NCBI RefSeq assembly: GCF_030269605.1
Contig: NZ_BSTQ01000003.1
Span: forward strand, 1-64,000
Direction: 5' to 3'
From: Lentzea sp. NBRC 105346
GTDB lineage: Bacteria > Actinomycetota > Actinomycetes > Mycobacteriales > Pseudonocardiaceae
Length of the DNA: 64,000 nucleotides
The notes beneath the pieces were generated by a model that saw only the letters and a list, made by a program, of their open reading frames with translations, was not told where the DNA came from and made no database searches. The translations under genes and the position numbers were made by a program. Shown in pieces: positions 48,829 to 57,493 of this stretch (position 1 is its first letter; every line of letters begins with the position of its first letter).

Positions 48829-50946
48829 CTAGGAAAGAACTGTGACCGTGCCCCTTCCTCCATCTACACGGACGCGATCGCCGGTCCGGATCCGGGCGGT
48901 GGCGTCGCCGCAGCCGACGACCGCCGGGATGCCGAGCTCCCTGGCGACGATCGCCGCGTGGCTGAGCGGCGCGCCGACGTCCGTGACGACCGCGGCGGCC
49001 TTCGGGAACACCGGCGTCCACCCGACGTTCGTCACCGTCGTCACCAGGATCTCACCTTGTTGCAGTTCGTCCACTGTGGACGTGACGCGCGCGATGCCCT
49101 CGACCACCCCGGAGACACCTGGAAAACCGGTGATCGGATCACCGGTCTCGTCGTAGATCCGCGGGTTCGCCGCCCACGCCACCGGGTCGAAGTGGCCACG
49201 GATGAACGGTGGGTACACGGGCAGTTCCCGGTACCGCTCATAGGTTTCCCGCCGTTGCGCGGTGTCCGGCCTGTTGCCGGTCTCGAGCATGTCGAGCAGT
49301 TCGTCGATGGACAGGAAGAACAGGTCGTCGTGCCCGGTCAGCTCCTGTGCCCTGAGGACGAACGCGCGGAACACCCAGAAGGTGCGGACCATCTCGGACC
49401 GCGCGTTCTCCCGGTCCCTGGCCCGCTCGGCCGCCTTCGCGAGGTGGCGTTCGATGCGTTTCGCCCGGCGCGGGTATCGGTTCCGCAGCCGCTGCCACAC
49501 CTCGTCGCGCGCCTTGCGCTGGTTGCGCAGGAGCTCCTCGGCACCCTCGTGCGGCCGGCCGATCCACCCCGGATCCTCGGCGGGCCGCGCCACGGACACC
49601 TCGAACTCGTCGGGGCAGCGGTGACCGGCCTCACCCAGGAGGGGCCCGAGGCTGGCGAGCTCACCGAGACCGGTCAGCAACGTGACGGTGTCCGCCTCAC
49701 CCACGAGCCTGCGTATTTCGTTGGCGATCTTCGGTTGGGTGACCATGCGAGCGCCCGCGTCGAGCGTTCTCGCCGTGCCGTACAACAGGTCGTGCGGCCA
49801 CAGCGCTCGCAACTGTTTCGTGCTGGTGGCTTTTTTGATCTGGCTGATGAGGCTCTCGCACCGCTTCGGGGTCTCCTCGATCAGCTCGCCGAGGTGCCTG
49901 CGGTAGGTGATGGCCTGTTTGATCAACGGCGGGGCCGAGCGGATCAGGTCGGCGAGGATACGCAGCTTCGAGACCGGCAGCTTCGGCGGCGTTTCCGGCA
50001 TCATGCCGAGCAGTTGCTCGTCGGGTTTGCGGATGGCGCCCGCCACGCTGAGGTTGAGGTAGAACCGGCCGCCGATGTTGCCGGTGACCGGGAACCCGCC
50101 GATGCTCGCCTGCTGCGACAGCACGCGGACGAGCGACCACGTCATCGGCGTCATGACGCTCGGCACGGCCTCGCCGAGGTTGACGCTGGTCCACAGGAAG
50201 TCGCCCATGACGGAGTCGTTCCACTCCTCCTTGAGCCCCGTCACCGGGCGGGCCTGGACGATCGCGAACCGTCCTTTGTGGAGCACCCACTCGATGTCCA
50301 TCGGCATGCCGTACAGCCGCTGGATCCTTGCTCCCAACTTGCTCAGGGCGTTCGTTTGCCGCTTGGTCAGCGTGTCGCCCTGCCGTTGGATTTCCTTGCC
50401 GTGCTTCAGGACGTACACATCGGGTGTGACCTCACCGCCGACGAGTGCCTCGCCCACGCCCCGGCCCGCGTTGATGACGGTCTCGTCCGCGCCGCTCACC
50501 GGGTTCACCGTGAACATCACCCCGGCGGCGTCGGCGGGCACGAACTCCTGCACCACGACGGCGATCTCGGCGTGCTCGATCCCGTTGCGCCTGCGGTAAT
50601 CCACGGCCCGCTCGTTGTACAGCGAGGCCCAGCACTTCCGGACGGCCTCGACGACCTCGTCCGCGCCGGTGACGTTCAGGAAGCTGTCCTGCTGGCCGGC
50701 GAACGACAGGCCGGGCAGGTCCTCGGCGGTGGCACTGGACCGCACCGCGACCGCGCCCATGCCCTGGTACGCCTTCCGGATGGCCTGCTCGGCTTCCGGG
50801 TGGTTGGTCGCGCTGGTCGTCACGTGGAATCCGGGTGGGACGGGCAGGCCCGCTCGGGCGAGCTTCGCCAGTGACGCGCCCTTGCCGCCGACGGTCGGCA
50901 GGTCGGCTTCGGCGGCGTCCAGCGGAAGCACGAGTTTCTCCCCCAT
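48829..50946 (-). CDS. PEP/pyruvate-binding, PEP-utilising phosphotransferase (PpsA/rifampin-phosphotransferase-like)
   Basis: The 705-aa enzyme has an N-terminal ATP-grasp/PPDK domain (VGGKGASLAKLARAGLPVPPGF; AVRSSATAEDLPGLSFAGQQDSFLNV; the active-site loop VVVQEFVPADAAGVMFTVNP) and a C-terminal swivelling domain with phosphohistidine H663 (APLSHAAIVAREL). The middle is not the PEP-synthase barrel but a helical region, as in rifampin phosphotransferase. It probably moves phosphate from ATP to an acceptor; PEP synthesis is unlikely without the barrel. No rifamycin-associated 19-bp element is seen upstream. Confidence 0.72.
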   Translation of the reverse strand: MGEKLVLPLDAAEADLPTVGGKGASLAKLARAGLPVPPGFHVTTSATNHPEAEQAIRKAYQGMGAVAVRSSATAEDLPGLSFAGQQDSFLNVTGADEVVEAVRKCWASLYNERAVDYRRRNGIEHAEIAVVVQEFVPADAAGVMFTVNPVSGADETVINAGRGVGEALVGGEVTPDVYVLKHGKEIQRQGDTLTKRQTNALSKLGARIQRLYGMPMDIEWVLHKGRFAIVQARPVTGLKEEWNDSVMGDFLWTSVNLGEAVPSVMTPMTWSLVRVLSQQASIGGFPVTGNIGGRFYLNLSVAGAIRKPDEQLLGMMPETPPKLPVSKLRILADLIRSAPPLIKQAITYRRHLGELIEETPKRCESLISQIKKATSTKQLRALWPHDLLYGTARTLDAGARMVTQPKIANEIRRLVGEADTVTLLTGLGELASLGPLLGEAGHRCPDEFEVSVARPAEDPGWIGRPHEGAEELLRNQRKARDEVWQRLRNRYPRRAKRIERHLAKAAERARDRENARSEMVRTFWVFRAFVLRAQELTGHDDLFFLSIDELLDMLETGNRPDTAQRRETYERYRELPVYPPFIRGHFDPVAWAANPRIYDETGDPITGFPGVSGVVEGIARVTSTVDELQQGEILVTTVTNVGWTPVFPKAAAVVTDVGAPLSHAAIVARELGIPAVVGCGDATARIRTGDRVRVDGGRGTVTVLS

Positions 50947-51034
50947 GTGGCCAGCGTAGGACCGGTTCGCACGACGGAGTGCCCAGGATCTCGAAACCGG
51001 TCCACTGTCGGTGCCTGCGACTAGAGTCGGACGG

Positions 51035-51868
51035 GTGATCTCGTGCCCGTGCCTGATCTGCGCGTCCCGGCCACCCGGCCGGGACGCGGGCATAGTGGAG
51101 CACGTCCGCAAGCACGGCTGGTCCGTCCTGCACGTGTTCGGCAACGTCGACTTCGTTTACACGGTCGGCCTGTGGCACACGTTCCGCCGCCCCGAGATCG
51201 CGATGTTCGGCCTGGACGGCAAGTCGATGCAGCACTGGGTGAACCTGTGCGTCACGGTCGGGCACGACAACGGCTGGCCCGCCGACGACGAACCGTTCCA
51301 GGGCGTGATCGACGGCGTCGACACGCAGTTGCGCAAGGTGCACAAGGACTGGGACGACCCGCTGTTCAACAGCGCGTTCCGCTTCTACTCCGGGGTGCGC
51401 GTGCCGTTCCTGCAGCTCGTGTGGCCGGATCGCGAGGGGCGGTGGCCGTGGGACGACCGCGCGACCACGACGTGCCGCACCCGCCAGGCGTGGGCGTGGC
51501 TGCCGGTGCACGAGCATCCGCCGGGCGGCTGGAAGCTGATCGGTGAGCTCGAACCGGACTTCCTGTTCCCGTGCGGCCCGGACAGCTGGACGTTGACCAG
51601 CCAGGCGGTCGTCGACGGCCGCCGGTCGCCGGTGTGGGTGCTGCACGACGAGGGCGCGTTCGACGTCCTCGACGAGCGTGGCTACGGCGCCGACGACCTG
51701 TGCCTGGCGTTTCTCGGCGACCTCGTCAACCGCCACCCCGGCCTGCGCCTGTGCGCCGCACTGCCGGACGGCCACGCGGCCACCAAGGACGGCACGGGCT
51801 GGCCGGCCGAGACCCCGTCCGACGTTATCCGCCACCGCAGCAAACTGGCCTGGGAGGGGATCCAATGA
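51035..51868 (+). CDS. DUF4262 family protein
   Basis: The 277-aa protein fits DUF4262: VRKHGWSVLHVFGNVDFVYTVGLWHTFRRPEIAMFGLDGKSMQHWVNL in the first third, then PFQGVIDGVDTQLRKVH. Two cysteines sit in the N-terminal CPCLIC. Function unknown. GTG 51035 has TAGAGT 7 nt upstream (leaderless); ATG-like codons further up are unsupported. It is divergent from the phosphotransferase and coupled by ATGA to the next gene. Confidence 0.72.
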   Translation: MISCPCLICASRPPGRDAGIVEHVRKHGWSVLHVFGNVDFVYTVGLWHTFRRPEIAMFGLDGKSMQHWVNLCVTVGHDNGWPADDEPFQGVIDGVDTQLRKVHKDWDDPLFNSAFRFYSGVRVPFLQLVWPDREGRWPWDDRATTTCRTRQAWAWLPVHEHPPGGWKLIGELEPDFLFPCGPDSWTLTSQAVVDGRRSPVWVLHDEGAFDVLDERGYGADDLCLAFLGDLVNRHPGLRLCAALPDGHAATKDGTGWPAETPSDVIRHRSKLAWEGIQ

Positions 51869-52383
51869 CACCGGAGACATGGTTGCGCGAGCACGGCGCC
51901 GAGACGATCGACCACCCTGGGGGCACGCTCTACGCGCACCTGCTCCGCATCCGCGACCGCCTGAAAGCGCTGGGCCTGGCCGAACACGTCCAGCTCGCCG
52001 GTCTCGTGCACGCCGTCTACGGCACCGACGGCTTCCCGCTCGCGCTCGCCGACCACACGAACCGCGACGAGATCCGCGACCTCGTCGGCGCCGAGGCCGA
52101 GGACCTCGTCTACCGGTACGGCGCGTGCGACCGGAACGCCACGTGGCCGCACCTGCCCGGCTACACCGACCGCTTCACCCAGAACACCGAACAGCTCGAC
52201 GCGGCATCGACCCGAGACCTGGTCGACCTCAGCATCGTCAACGAACTGGACGTGTACGAGCAGTCGGCGGAGATCGCGGAGAAGTACGGCGACTACTTCC
52301 GCGAGCAGTTCGCGAAGTGGGCTCCGCTGGCGTCCCCGGCCGTGATCGCCGAGGCGGACCAGGTCCTTCAGAACACGACGTGA
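51865..52383 (+). CDS. DUF6817-type HD-like protein
   Basis: A 172-aa protein with HGAETIDHPGGTLYAHLLRIRDRLKALGLAEHVQLAGLVHAVYGTDGFP, an arrangement of histidines resembling HD phosphohydrolases (H-x-HAVYG), and a helical rest. The DUF number is from memory. The ATGA overlap couples it to the DUF4262 gene. Activity unknown. Confidence 0.65.
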   Translation: MTPETWLREHGAETIDHPGGTLYAHLLRIRDRLKALGLAEHVQLAGLVHAVYGTDGFPLALADHTNRDEIRDLVGAEAEDLVYRYGACDRNATWPHLPGYTDRFTQNTEQLDAASTRDLVDLSIVNELDVYEQSAEIAEKYGDYFREQFAKWAPLASPAVIAEADQVLQNTT

Positions 52384-52437
52384 GCTGAGTGTCCTGACTT
52401 GAGGCCGACTCGATCAGGCACGCGTAGCGTCGGCGCC

Positions 52438-52857
52438 ATGACCGCCATTCCCGAGAGCGCACGGGCCGTACTGGAGTCGAACCGGCTGGCCCACCTGGTC
52501 ACCATGAACCGCAACGGCGATCCGCAGGTGACGATCGTCTGGGTCGGCCTCGACGGCGACGAGATCGTCTCCGGACACCTGGCCGAGCACCAGAAGGTCC
52601 GCAACATCCGAAACGACGGCCGCGTCGTGTTGTCGATCGAGACCGACAAGATCAACGAGATGGGCCTGCAGGAATACCTCGTCGTCTACGGCACCGCGCA
52701 CATCACCGAGGGTGGCGCGCCGGAGTTGCTGCAGGACCTCGCGCACACCTACCTCGGGCCGGACGTGAAGTTCCCGCCGATGGACAAACCGCCCGCGGGG
52801 TTCATCACGCGCATCAAGGTGGACCGGCTCGGCGGCGTCGGCCCCTGGGCTCAGTAA
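52438..52857 (+). CDS. PPOX-class F420-dependent oxidoreductase-like protein
   Basis: The 139-aa split-barrel protein has the PPOX/F420 pattern: IPESARAVLESNRLAHLVTMNRNGDPQVTIVWVGLDGDEIVSGHLAEHQKVRNIRNDGRVVLSIE. Such proteins reduce substrates with deazaflavin F420 or bind flavins. The ATG at 52438 has TAGCGT 8 nt upstream, so it is likely leaderless. No partner gene is adjacent. Confidence 0.83.
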   Translation: MTAIPESARAVLESNRLAHLVTMNRNGDPQVTIVWVGLDGDEIVSGHLAEHQKVRNIRNDGRVVLSIETDKINEMGLQEYLVVYGTAHITEGGAPELLQDLAHTYLGPDVKFPPMDKPPAGFITRIKVDRLGGVGPWAQ

Positions 52858-52879
52858 ATCCGGGGGTTAGCCTTTCCCC

Positions 52880-54448
52880 ATGCTGGGGCTGGAACTCGTC
52901 GTCATCCTGGGCGTGTGCGTGCTGGTGTGCAGCGCCGGCGCCGGCCGGTTGCGCATCGCGCCCCCGGTGCTCCTCGTCGCGTGCGGCGCCGCACTGGGTT
53001 TCGTGCCCGCACTGCGCGGGATCACGCTCCCACCCGAAGTGATGCTGCTGCTCTTCCTGCCCGCGTTGCTGTACTGGGAGAGCCTGACCACGTCGCTGCG
53101 GGAGATCCGCAGCAACCTGCGGCCGATCGTCCTGCTGAGCACCCTGCTCGTCGCCGCGACGGCGGGCGCGGTCGCGTGGGTGGCGCACGGCCTCGGCATG
53201 GAGTGGGGACCCGCGTGGGTGCTCGGCGCGGCGGTGGCGCCGACCGACGCCACCGCCGTGGGCGTGATCGCGCGCGGGCTGCCGCGGCGCACAATGACGA
53301 TCCTGAGGGCGGAGAGCCTGGTCAACGACGGGACGGCGCTCGTCATCTACGGGATCGCCGTCGGCGTCACGGCCGGGCAGCAGCACCTCGACGGCTGGCA
53401 GGTGTCGTGGCGGCTGCTGCTCGCGTACGCGGGCGGGGCGCTGGCCGGTCTGCTTACGGCGTGGCTGGCCGTGCAGGCGCGGAAGCGGCTGGACAACCCG
53501 ATGCACGAGAACGTGGTCAGCGTGCTGACGCCGTTCACCGCGTTCCTCCTCGCGGAACTGATCCACGGCTCCGGTGTGCTCGCGGTCGTCGTGTGCGGGC
53601 TGACGCTGAGCCAGGTCGGTCCACGCCTCATCCGCGCGGACACACGTCAGCAGGGCGAGGCGTTCTGGCGGCTGACGACGTTCCTGCTCAACGGCGCCCT
53701 GTTCGTGCTGATCGGGTTGCAGGTCAACGGCGTGCTGCGCGAGACCGCGATCGCCTACTCGTTGGGTCTGATCGGCATCGTGAGCGCCGTGGTCATCGGC
53801 ACGCGCGTCCTGTGGAGCTACACGACGCCGTACATCATCCGGGCGCTGGACCGCCGCCCGCAGCAACGGCTGCGCCGGGTCGGCGCGCGCCAGCGATCCG
53901 TCAGCGCCGTGTCAGGGTTCCGCGGCGCCGTCTCCCTCGCCGCCGCGCTGGCCGTGCCGGAAACAACAGCCTCAGGGCAGCCGTTCCCCGACCGCGAGGA
54001 GATCATCCTGATCGCCTCCGGCGTCGTCGTGGTGACGCTCGTGCTGCAGGCACTGGCCCTGCCGTTCGTCGTGCGCTGGGCGCGGCTGCCCGCCGACACG
54101 GCGGCCGACGAGGAACGCCGGCTCGCCGAGGCCACCGCGTCCGAGGAGGCCTACGAGGCACTGCCCGAGCTCGCCATCCGTACCGGCGTGAGCGACGCGG
54201 TGCTCAAGCGGGTCCGCGCCGAGTACGAGCACCACCTCGACGTCGTGCGGTCGAGTTCGGACGACGAACCGCTGCGGCAGGCCGAGGCCGAGTACGCCGC
54301 GCTGCGGCTGGAGCTGATCGCGCACAAGCGCGCGACCGTCGTGCGGCTGCGGGACGAACGGGCCATCGACGACACCGTGCTGCGGGTCATCCAGTCCAAA
54401 CTGGACGTCGAGGAGGTACGGCTGTCGCGGCGCGAGGTCAGCGACTGA
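52880..54448 (+). CDS. Na+/H+ antiporter, CPA1 (NhaP-like) family
   Basis: The 522-aa protein has about 12 transmembrane segments and a ~110-aa cytosolic tail rich in charged residues. CPA1 motifs are present: the ion-site Asp in GAAVAPTDATAVGVI, the following ESLVNDGTALVIYG, and FRGAVSLAAALAVP. It exchanges sodium or potassium for protons at the plasma membrane. Starts 22 bp after the PPOX gene; the 3' end overlaps the methyltransferase pseudogene. Confidence 0.92.
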   Translation: MLGLELVVILGVCVLVCSAGAGRLRIAPPVLLVACGAALGFVPALRGITLPPEVMLLLFLPALLYWESLTTSLREIRSNLRPIVLLSTLLVAATAGAVAWVAHGLGMEWGPAWVLGAAVAPTDATAVGVIARGLPRRTMTILRAESLVNDGTALVIYGIAVGVTAGQQHLDGWQVSWRLLLAYAGGALAGLLTAWLAVQARKRLDNPMHENVVSVLTPFTAFLLAELIHGSGVLAVVVCGLTLSQVGPRLIRADTRQQGEAFWRLTTFLLNGALFVLIGLQVNGVLRETAIAYSLGLIGIVSAVVIGTRVLWSYTTPYIIRALDRRPQQRLRRVGARQRSVSAVSGFRGAVSLAAALAVPETTASGQPFPDREEIILIASGVVVVTLVLQALALPFVVRWARLPADTAADEERRLAEATASEEAYEALPELAIRTGVSDAVLKRVRAEYEHHLDVVRSSSDDEPLRQAEAEYAALRLELIAHKRATVVRLRDERAIDDTVLRVIQSKLDVEEVRLSRREVSD

Positions 54449-54855
54449 ACAGGGCCGTCCAGAGGAACGGCTCACCGAAGCAGGCTGAGCCGGTCGGCTC
54501 GTCGTTCATGCGCCGCAGCTCCACCTCGGTCAGGTCGCCGAAGATCGCCCGCAACGACTCGCCGGTGTACGCGAGCCCGCCGTCCAGCCGCGGCTCGCGG
54601 TAGAAGTCGGCGTCGGAGCGCTCGGAGCCCATTCCGCCGGACGCGAAGCAGGCGAGTCCGAAGTGACCGCCGGCCGTGACGGTGAAGCCGCGCGAAGCCA
54701 GAAAACGCGCGTTGCGGCCGGGTCCGCATCCCAGGTCCAGCGCCCGGCCGGGCTTGACCAGGCCCCGCTCCACATACGACACGGGTGTCGGAGGTGAACA
54801 GGCCGTCGAGCAACCGCAGCACGTCATCGATCGTGCGAACGTGTCGATCCCCCAT
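54438..54855 (-). pseudogene. methyltransferase remnant
   Basis: The N-terminal piece MGDRHVRTIDDVLRLLDGLFTSDT is in one frame; a shift near 54780 continues as VSYVERGLVKPGRALDLGCGPGRNARFLASRGFTVTAGG (SAM motif I), and then the central part is missing before HFGLACFASGGMGSERSDADFYREP and a complete end LWTALFSR. At ~140 codons total it lacks the substrate region of a ~200-aa class I methyltransferase and is broken by both a frameshift and a deletion. Confidence 0.7.
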
Positions 54856-54935
54856 GCAACCGATCCTAGTCTGGCGACCATGACGGAACTGAGTTTCGCC
54901 GGCGGCGCCCGTAGTACCCGGTAAAGGGAGGTCAC

Positions 54936-55406
54936 ATGAAGATCGAGGAACGCCCGGAGCAGCTGTACGTCGGCATCAGGGGCACCGTCACGATGACCAC
55001 GTTCGCCAAGATCGCGGACCGGATCGGCGAGATCGTGGGCTGGCTGGCCGACAAGGGGGTCCCGATCGCCGGTGCCCCGTTCTTCCGCTACCTCGTCATC
55101 GACATGGAGGGCGAGATCGAGCTGGAGGCCGGTGTGCCGGTCGAGGGTCTCGTCGAGACCGAGGCCGACTACTTCACCGGCGAGCTGCCCGCGGGGCACT
55201 ACGCGACGCTGACCCACCACGGCCATCCCGACCAGCTCGTCCGCAAGTGGGACGAACTGCTCACCTGGGCCGCTGAGCAGGGCGAACTCGACGTCTCCGG
55301 CCAACGGTGGGGCAGTCGCACCGAGTCGTACCTGACGCACCCGGCCGAGGAACCGGACCCGAACAACTGGGACATCGAGCTCGCGGTTCGCGTAAATATG
55401 CCGTAG
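54936..55406 (+). CDS. GyrI-like effector-binding domain protein
   Basis: The 156-aa protein begins MKIEERPEQLYVGIRGTVTMTTFAKIADRIGEIVGWLADKGV and has GEIELEAGVPV and GELPAGHYATLTHHGHPDQLVRKWDELLTWA, the pattern of stand-alone SOUL/GyrI-like small-molecule-binding domains. AGGGAGG precedes the ATG. No DNA-binding domain is present. It may act as a ligand sink or hydrolase. Confidence 0.82.
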   Translation: MKIEERPEQLYVGIRGTVTMTTFAKIADRIGEIVGWLADKGVPIAGAPFFRYLVIDMEGEIELEAGVPVEGLVETEADYFTGELPAGHYATLTHHGHPDQLVRKWDELLTWAAEQGELDVSGQRWGSRTESYLTHPAEEPDPNNWDIELAVRVNMP

Positions 55407-55422
55407 CGGCTATATTGCTGAT

Positions 55423-55731
55423 ATGGCATCTACGTTCGCGGTGCTGGCCGATCCGAGCAGGCGGGAGATCCTCGACCTGCTGCGCACCGGGCCGAGACAG
55501 GTCAACGACCTGGTCGACGCGCTGCCGCTCAAGCAGCCGACCGTCTCGAAGCACCTCAAGGTCTTGCGCGAGGCCGGTCTCGTCGACGTGCGGGTGGACG
55601 CGCAACGGCGCTGGTACGCCCTGCGGCCCGAGCCGCTCGCCGAGATCGACCGGTGGCTGCGGCCGTACCGGCGGATGTGGGAGGCGAGCTTCGACGCACT
55701 CGAACGACACCTCGAGGTGATGGACCCGTGA
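55423..55731 (+). CDS. ArsR family regulator
   Basis: The 102-aa winged helix (FAVLADPSRREILDLLRTGPRQVNDLVDALPLKQPTVSKHLKVLREAGLVDVRVDAQRRWYALR) lacks the metal-binding cysteines of classic ArsR. TATATT lies 6 nt upstream of the ATG, indicating a leaderless start. It is coupled by GTGA to an AHSA1-domain gene, a recurrent pair in which the regulator and its ligand-binding partner are co-expressed. Confidence 0.9.
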   Translation: MASTFAVLADPSRREILDLLRTGPRQVNDLVDALPLKQPTVSKHLKVLREAGLVDVRVDAQRRWYALRPEPLAEIDRWLRPYRRMWEASFDALERHLEVMDP

Positions 55732-56606
55732 ACGCGGAACTGCTGACCGTGGACGGAAAACCGGTGCTGCGCTTCGAACGTCGGCTGAACCACCCGCCGG
55801 CCAAGGTGTGGCGCGCGATCACCGACCCCGCCGAGCTGAAGCACTGGTTCCCGGCGGCCGTGGAGATCGACGGCATGAAGATGCGGTTCACGTTCCCGGA
55901 GGAGGCACCGGTCGACGGCACCAGCGAGGGCGAGGTGCTGACGTTCGACGAACCGCAGGTGTTCGCGTTCCGGTGGAACCAGGACATCCTGCGGTTCGAG
56001 ATCGTGCCGGACGGCGACGGCTGCCGCCTGCTGATGACGCAGGTGCTGGGCGACCGGTTGTCCGCGGGCCGCAACGCGATCGGTTGGGACGTCTGCCTTT
56101 CGGGTCTGACGGCTCGGCTGGACGGCACCGAGTTCGAGCCGCCGTCCGACTGGCTGCACCCGATGGAGGCCTACATCGACAAGTTCGGACTGAACCGCGG
56201 CACCGTCACCGAGGAGGGTCTGCGGTTCGAGCGCGACATGGTGTGGAAGCCGGTCGCCGACCTCTGGGCGCTGCTCGTCGAGGACTCACACCCCGAGGTC
56301 GCTGACGAGCCACCGGTCCGGGCCACCAACGGGTACGTCGACACCGGCCCGTTGACCGTCGTCGAAGCGCCGCACGTGCTCGAGTACGACTCGCCGCAAG
56401 GCCGCGTGCGCTGGGAGTTCGCGCACGACCCGGCGAAGGGCACCACCGTCACGCTCACGCAGTCGGTGGCGGAGAAGGACCTTCTTCCGCTGCTGCTGGC
56501 CGTCTGGCAGGTGCAGCTGGAACTGTTCTTCGCCGCGTCGTTCGGCGAGGTCCGCTGCCCGTGGCCCGAGGAGCGAACGCAGGAGCTACGGCTCACTTAC
56601 CGCTAG
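55728..56606 (+). CDS. two-domain SRPBCC/AHSA1 family protein
   Basis: The 292-aa protein has an N-terminal AHSA1 domain (FERRLNHPPAKVWRAITDPAELKHWFPAAVEI, then GEVLTFDEPQVFAFRW and GCRLLMTQVLGDR) and a second, more divergent unit (TGPLTVVEAPHVLEYDS ... GTTVTLTQSV). GTG 55728 overlaps the ArsR stop. It probably binds a hydrophobic ligand sensed with the regulator. The 3' end overlaps the convergent gene by 21 bp. Confidence 0.82.
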   Translation: MNAELLTVDGKPVLRFERRLNHPPAKVWRAITDPAELKHWFPAAVEIDGMKMRFTFPEEAPVDGTSEGEVLTFDEPQVFAFRWNQDILRFEIVPDGDGCRLLMTQVLGDRLSAGRNAIGWDVCLSGLTARLDGTEFEPPSDWLHPMEAYIDKFGLNRGTVTEEGLRFERDMVWKPVADLWALLVEDSHPEVADEPPVRATNGYVDTGPLTVVEAPHVLEYDSPQGRVRWEFAHDPAKGTTVTLTQSVAEKDLLPLLLAVWQVQLELFFAASFGEVRCPWPEERTQELRLTYR

Positions 56607-57425
56607 CCGGTCGACGCCGATACCGCTGATCAGCATCCGCTCCTTGCGGTCGGCGAGGAGCCGCCGCGTCCAGTCGACGAGGCCGCCGTCGCCGATCTCG
56701 ACGCCGCCGCGGAACACCTTGAAGCAGAAGCCGTCGTAGTAGCCCCGCCCCAGCTCGCGGGCGGGGTCCTCCACGACGACCCGGTCGACCCGCGAACGCA
56801 CCTCGTCGAGCAACGGCCGGAAGCGGTCGTCGAAGAACGTCAGCCGGAACTCGTCACCGGGCGACGACCTCAGGTGCTCGACGACGTGCCGCCGCTCGAA
56901 CTCCAGGGTCCCGGTGTCGCGCGCGGCGGTCACCCTGCCGAACAACGTGAAGTGCGCGAACGTGTTCGCCCCGCCGAACACCTGCGCGCGCACCACGCGT
57001 TGCAACGCTGCGAGCCGGACCACTGCTTTTCCGGCACGCCGTCGCACCGCGGCCTCCAGAGCCAAGGCGTTCGTGGGATCGGCCGCGACGTCCGTGCCGC
57101 GGATCGTCGACACCACGTTGTTCTGGTCCACAGTGGACATCACGGAGTGCGTGCCGAGCGGCGCCAGCGGGGCGAGCTGCAGCACCTCGACGTCGTCCGG
57201 CAACGCCCGCAGCAACCGATCCTCCGCCGCGCGCAACTCCTTGAACGGCGCGGATGCGGGCGCGACGAAGCGGTCCGACCGGTAGCGGCGCAGCACGTCC
57301 GGCGCGCTCATATCCGCCACCCGACGCCGCATCACGGCGAGCAGCACCGTGGTCAGTTCCGCACCCGGCAGCTCGGCCAAGCGGTCAAGGTGTTCGGAGC
57401 CGATCCGTCGCGACACCCAGTCCAT
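56586..57425 (-). CDS. conserved hypothetical protein (279 aa)
   Basis: The protein has LAPLGTHSVMSTVDQNNVVSTIRGTDVAADPTNALALEAAVRR in the first half and ends DGGLVDWTRRLLADRKERMLISGIGVDRL, a layout reminiscent of catalytically dead class II aminoacyl-tRNA-synthetase-like (HisZ/HisS) proteins. This is a resemblance only. No operon partner. ATG at 57425. Confidence 0.55.
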   Translation of the reverse strand: MDWVSRRIGSEHLDRLAELPGAELTTVLLAVMRRRVADMSAPDVLRRYRSDRFVAPASAPFKELRAAEDRLLRALPDDVEVLQLAPLAPLGTHSVMSTVDQNNVVSTIRGTDVAADPTNALALEAAVRRRAGKAVVRLAALQRVVRAQVFGGANTFAHFTLFGRVTAARDTGTLEFERRHVVEHLRSSPGDEFRLTFFDDRFRPLLDEVRSRVDRVVVEDPARELGRGYYDGFCFKVFRGGVEIGDGGLVDWTRRLLADRKERMLISGIGVDRLAVSEP

Positions 57426-57458
57426 GACCCCATTCTCACGACGCCCGCCACCGATTTC

Positions 57459-57482
57459 AGATAGTTTTGTAGAAAACCATCT
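57459..57482. promoter_or_regulatory. operator palindrome upstream of the NmrA-family gene
   Basis: AGAT-A-GTTTT-N4-AAAAC-C-ATCT is a near-perfect 24-bp palindrome ending 11 bp before the ATG, lying between the divergent genes. It resembles HxlR or MarR operators; no regulator gene is adjacent. Confidence 0.55.
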
Positions 57483-57493
57483 GGGGGCAGACG

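Noticed and set aside
50947..51034. Rifamycin-associated element upstream of the phosphotransferase
   Set aside because: The known 19-bp inverted repeat of rifamycin-induced genes is not present in this gap.
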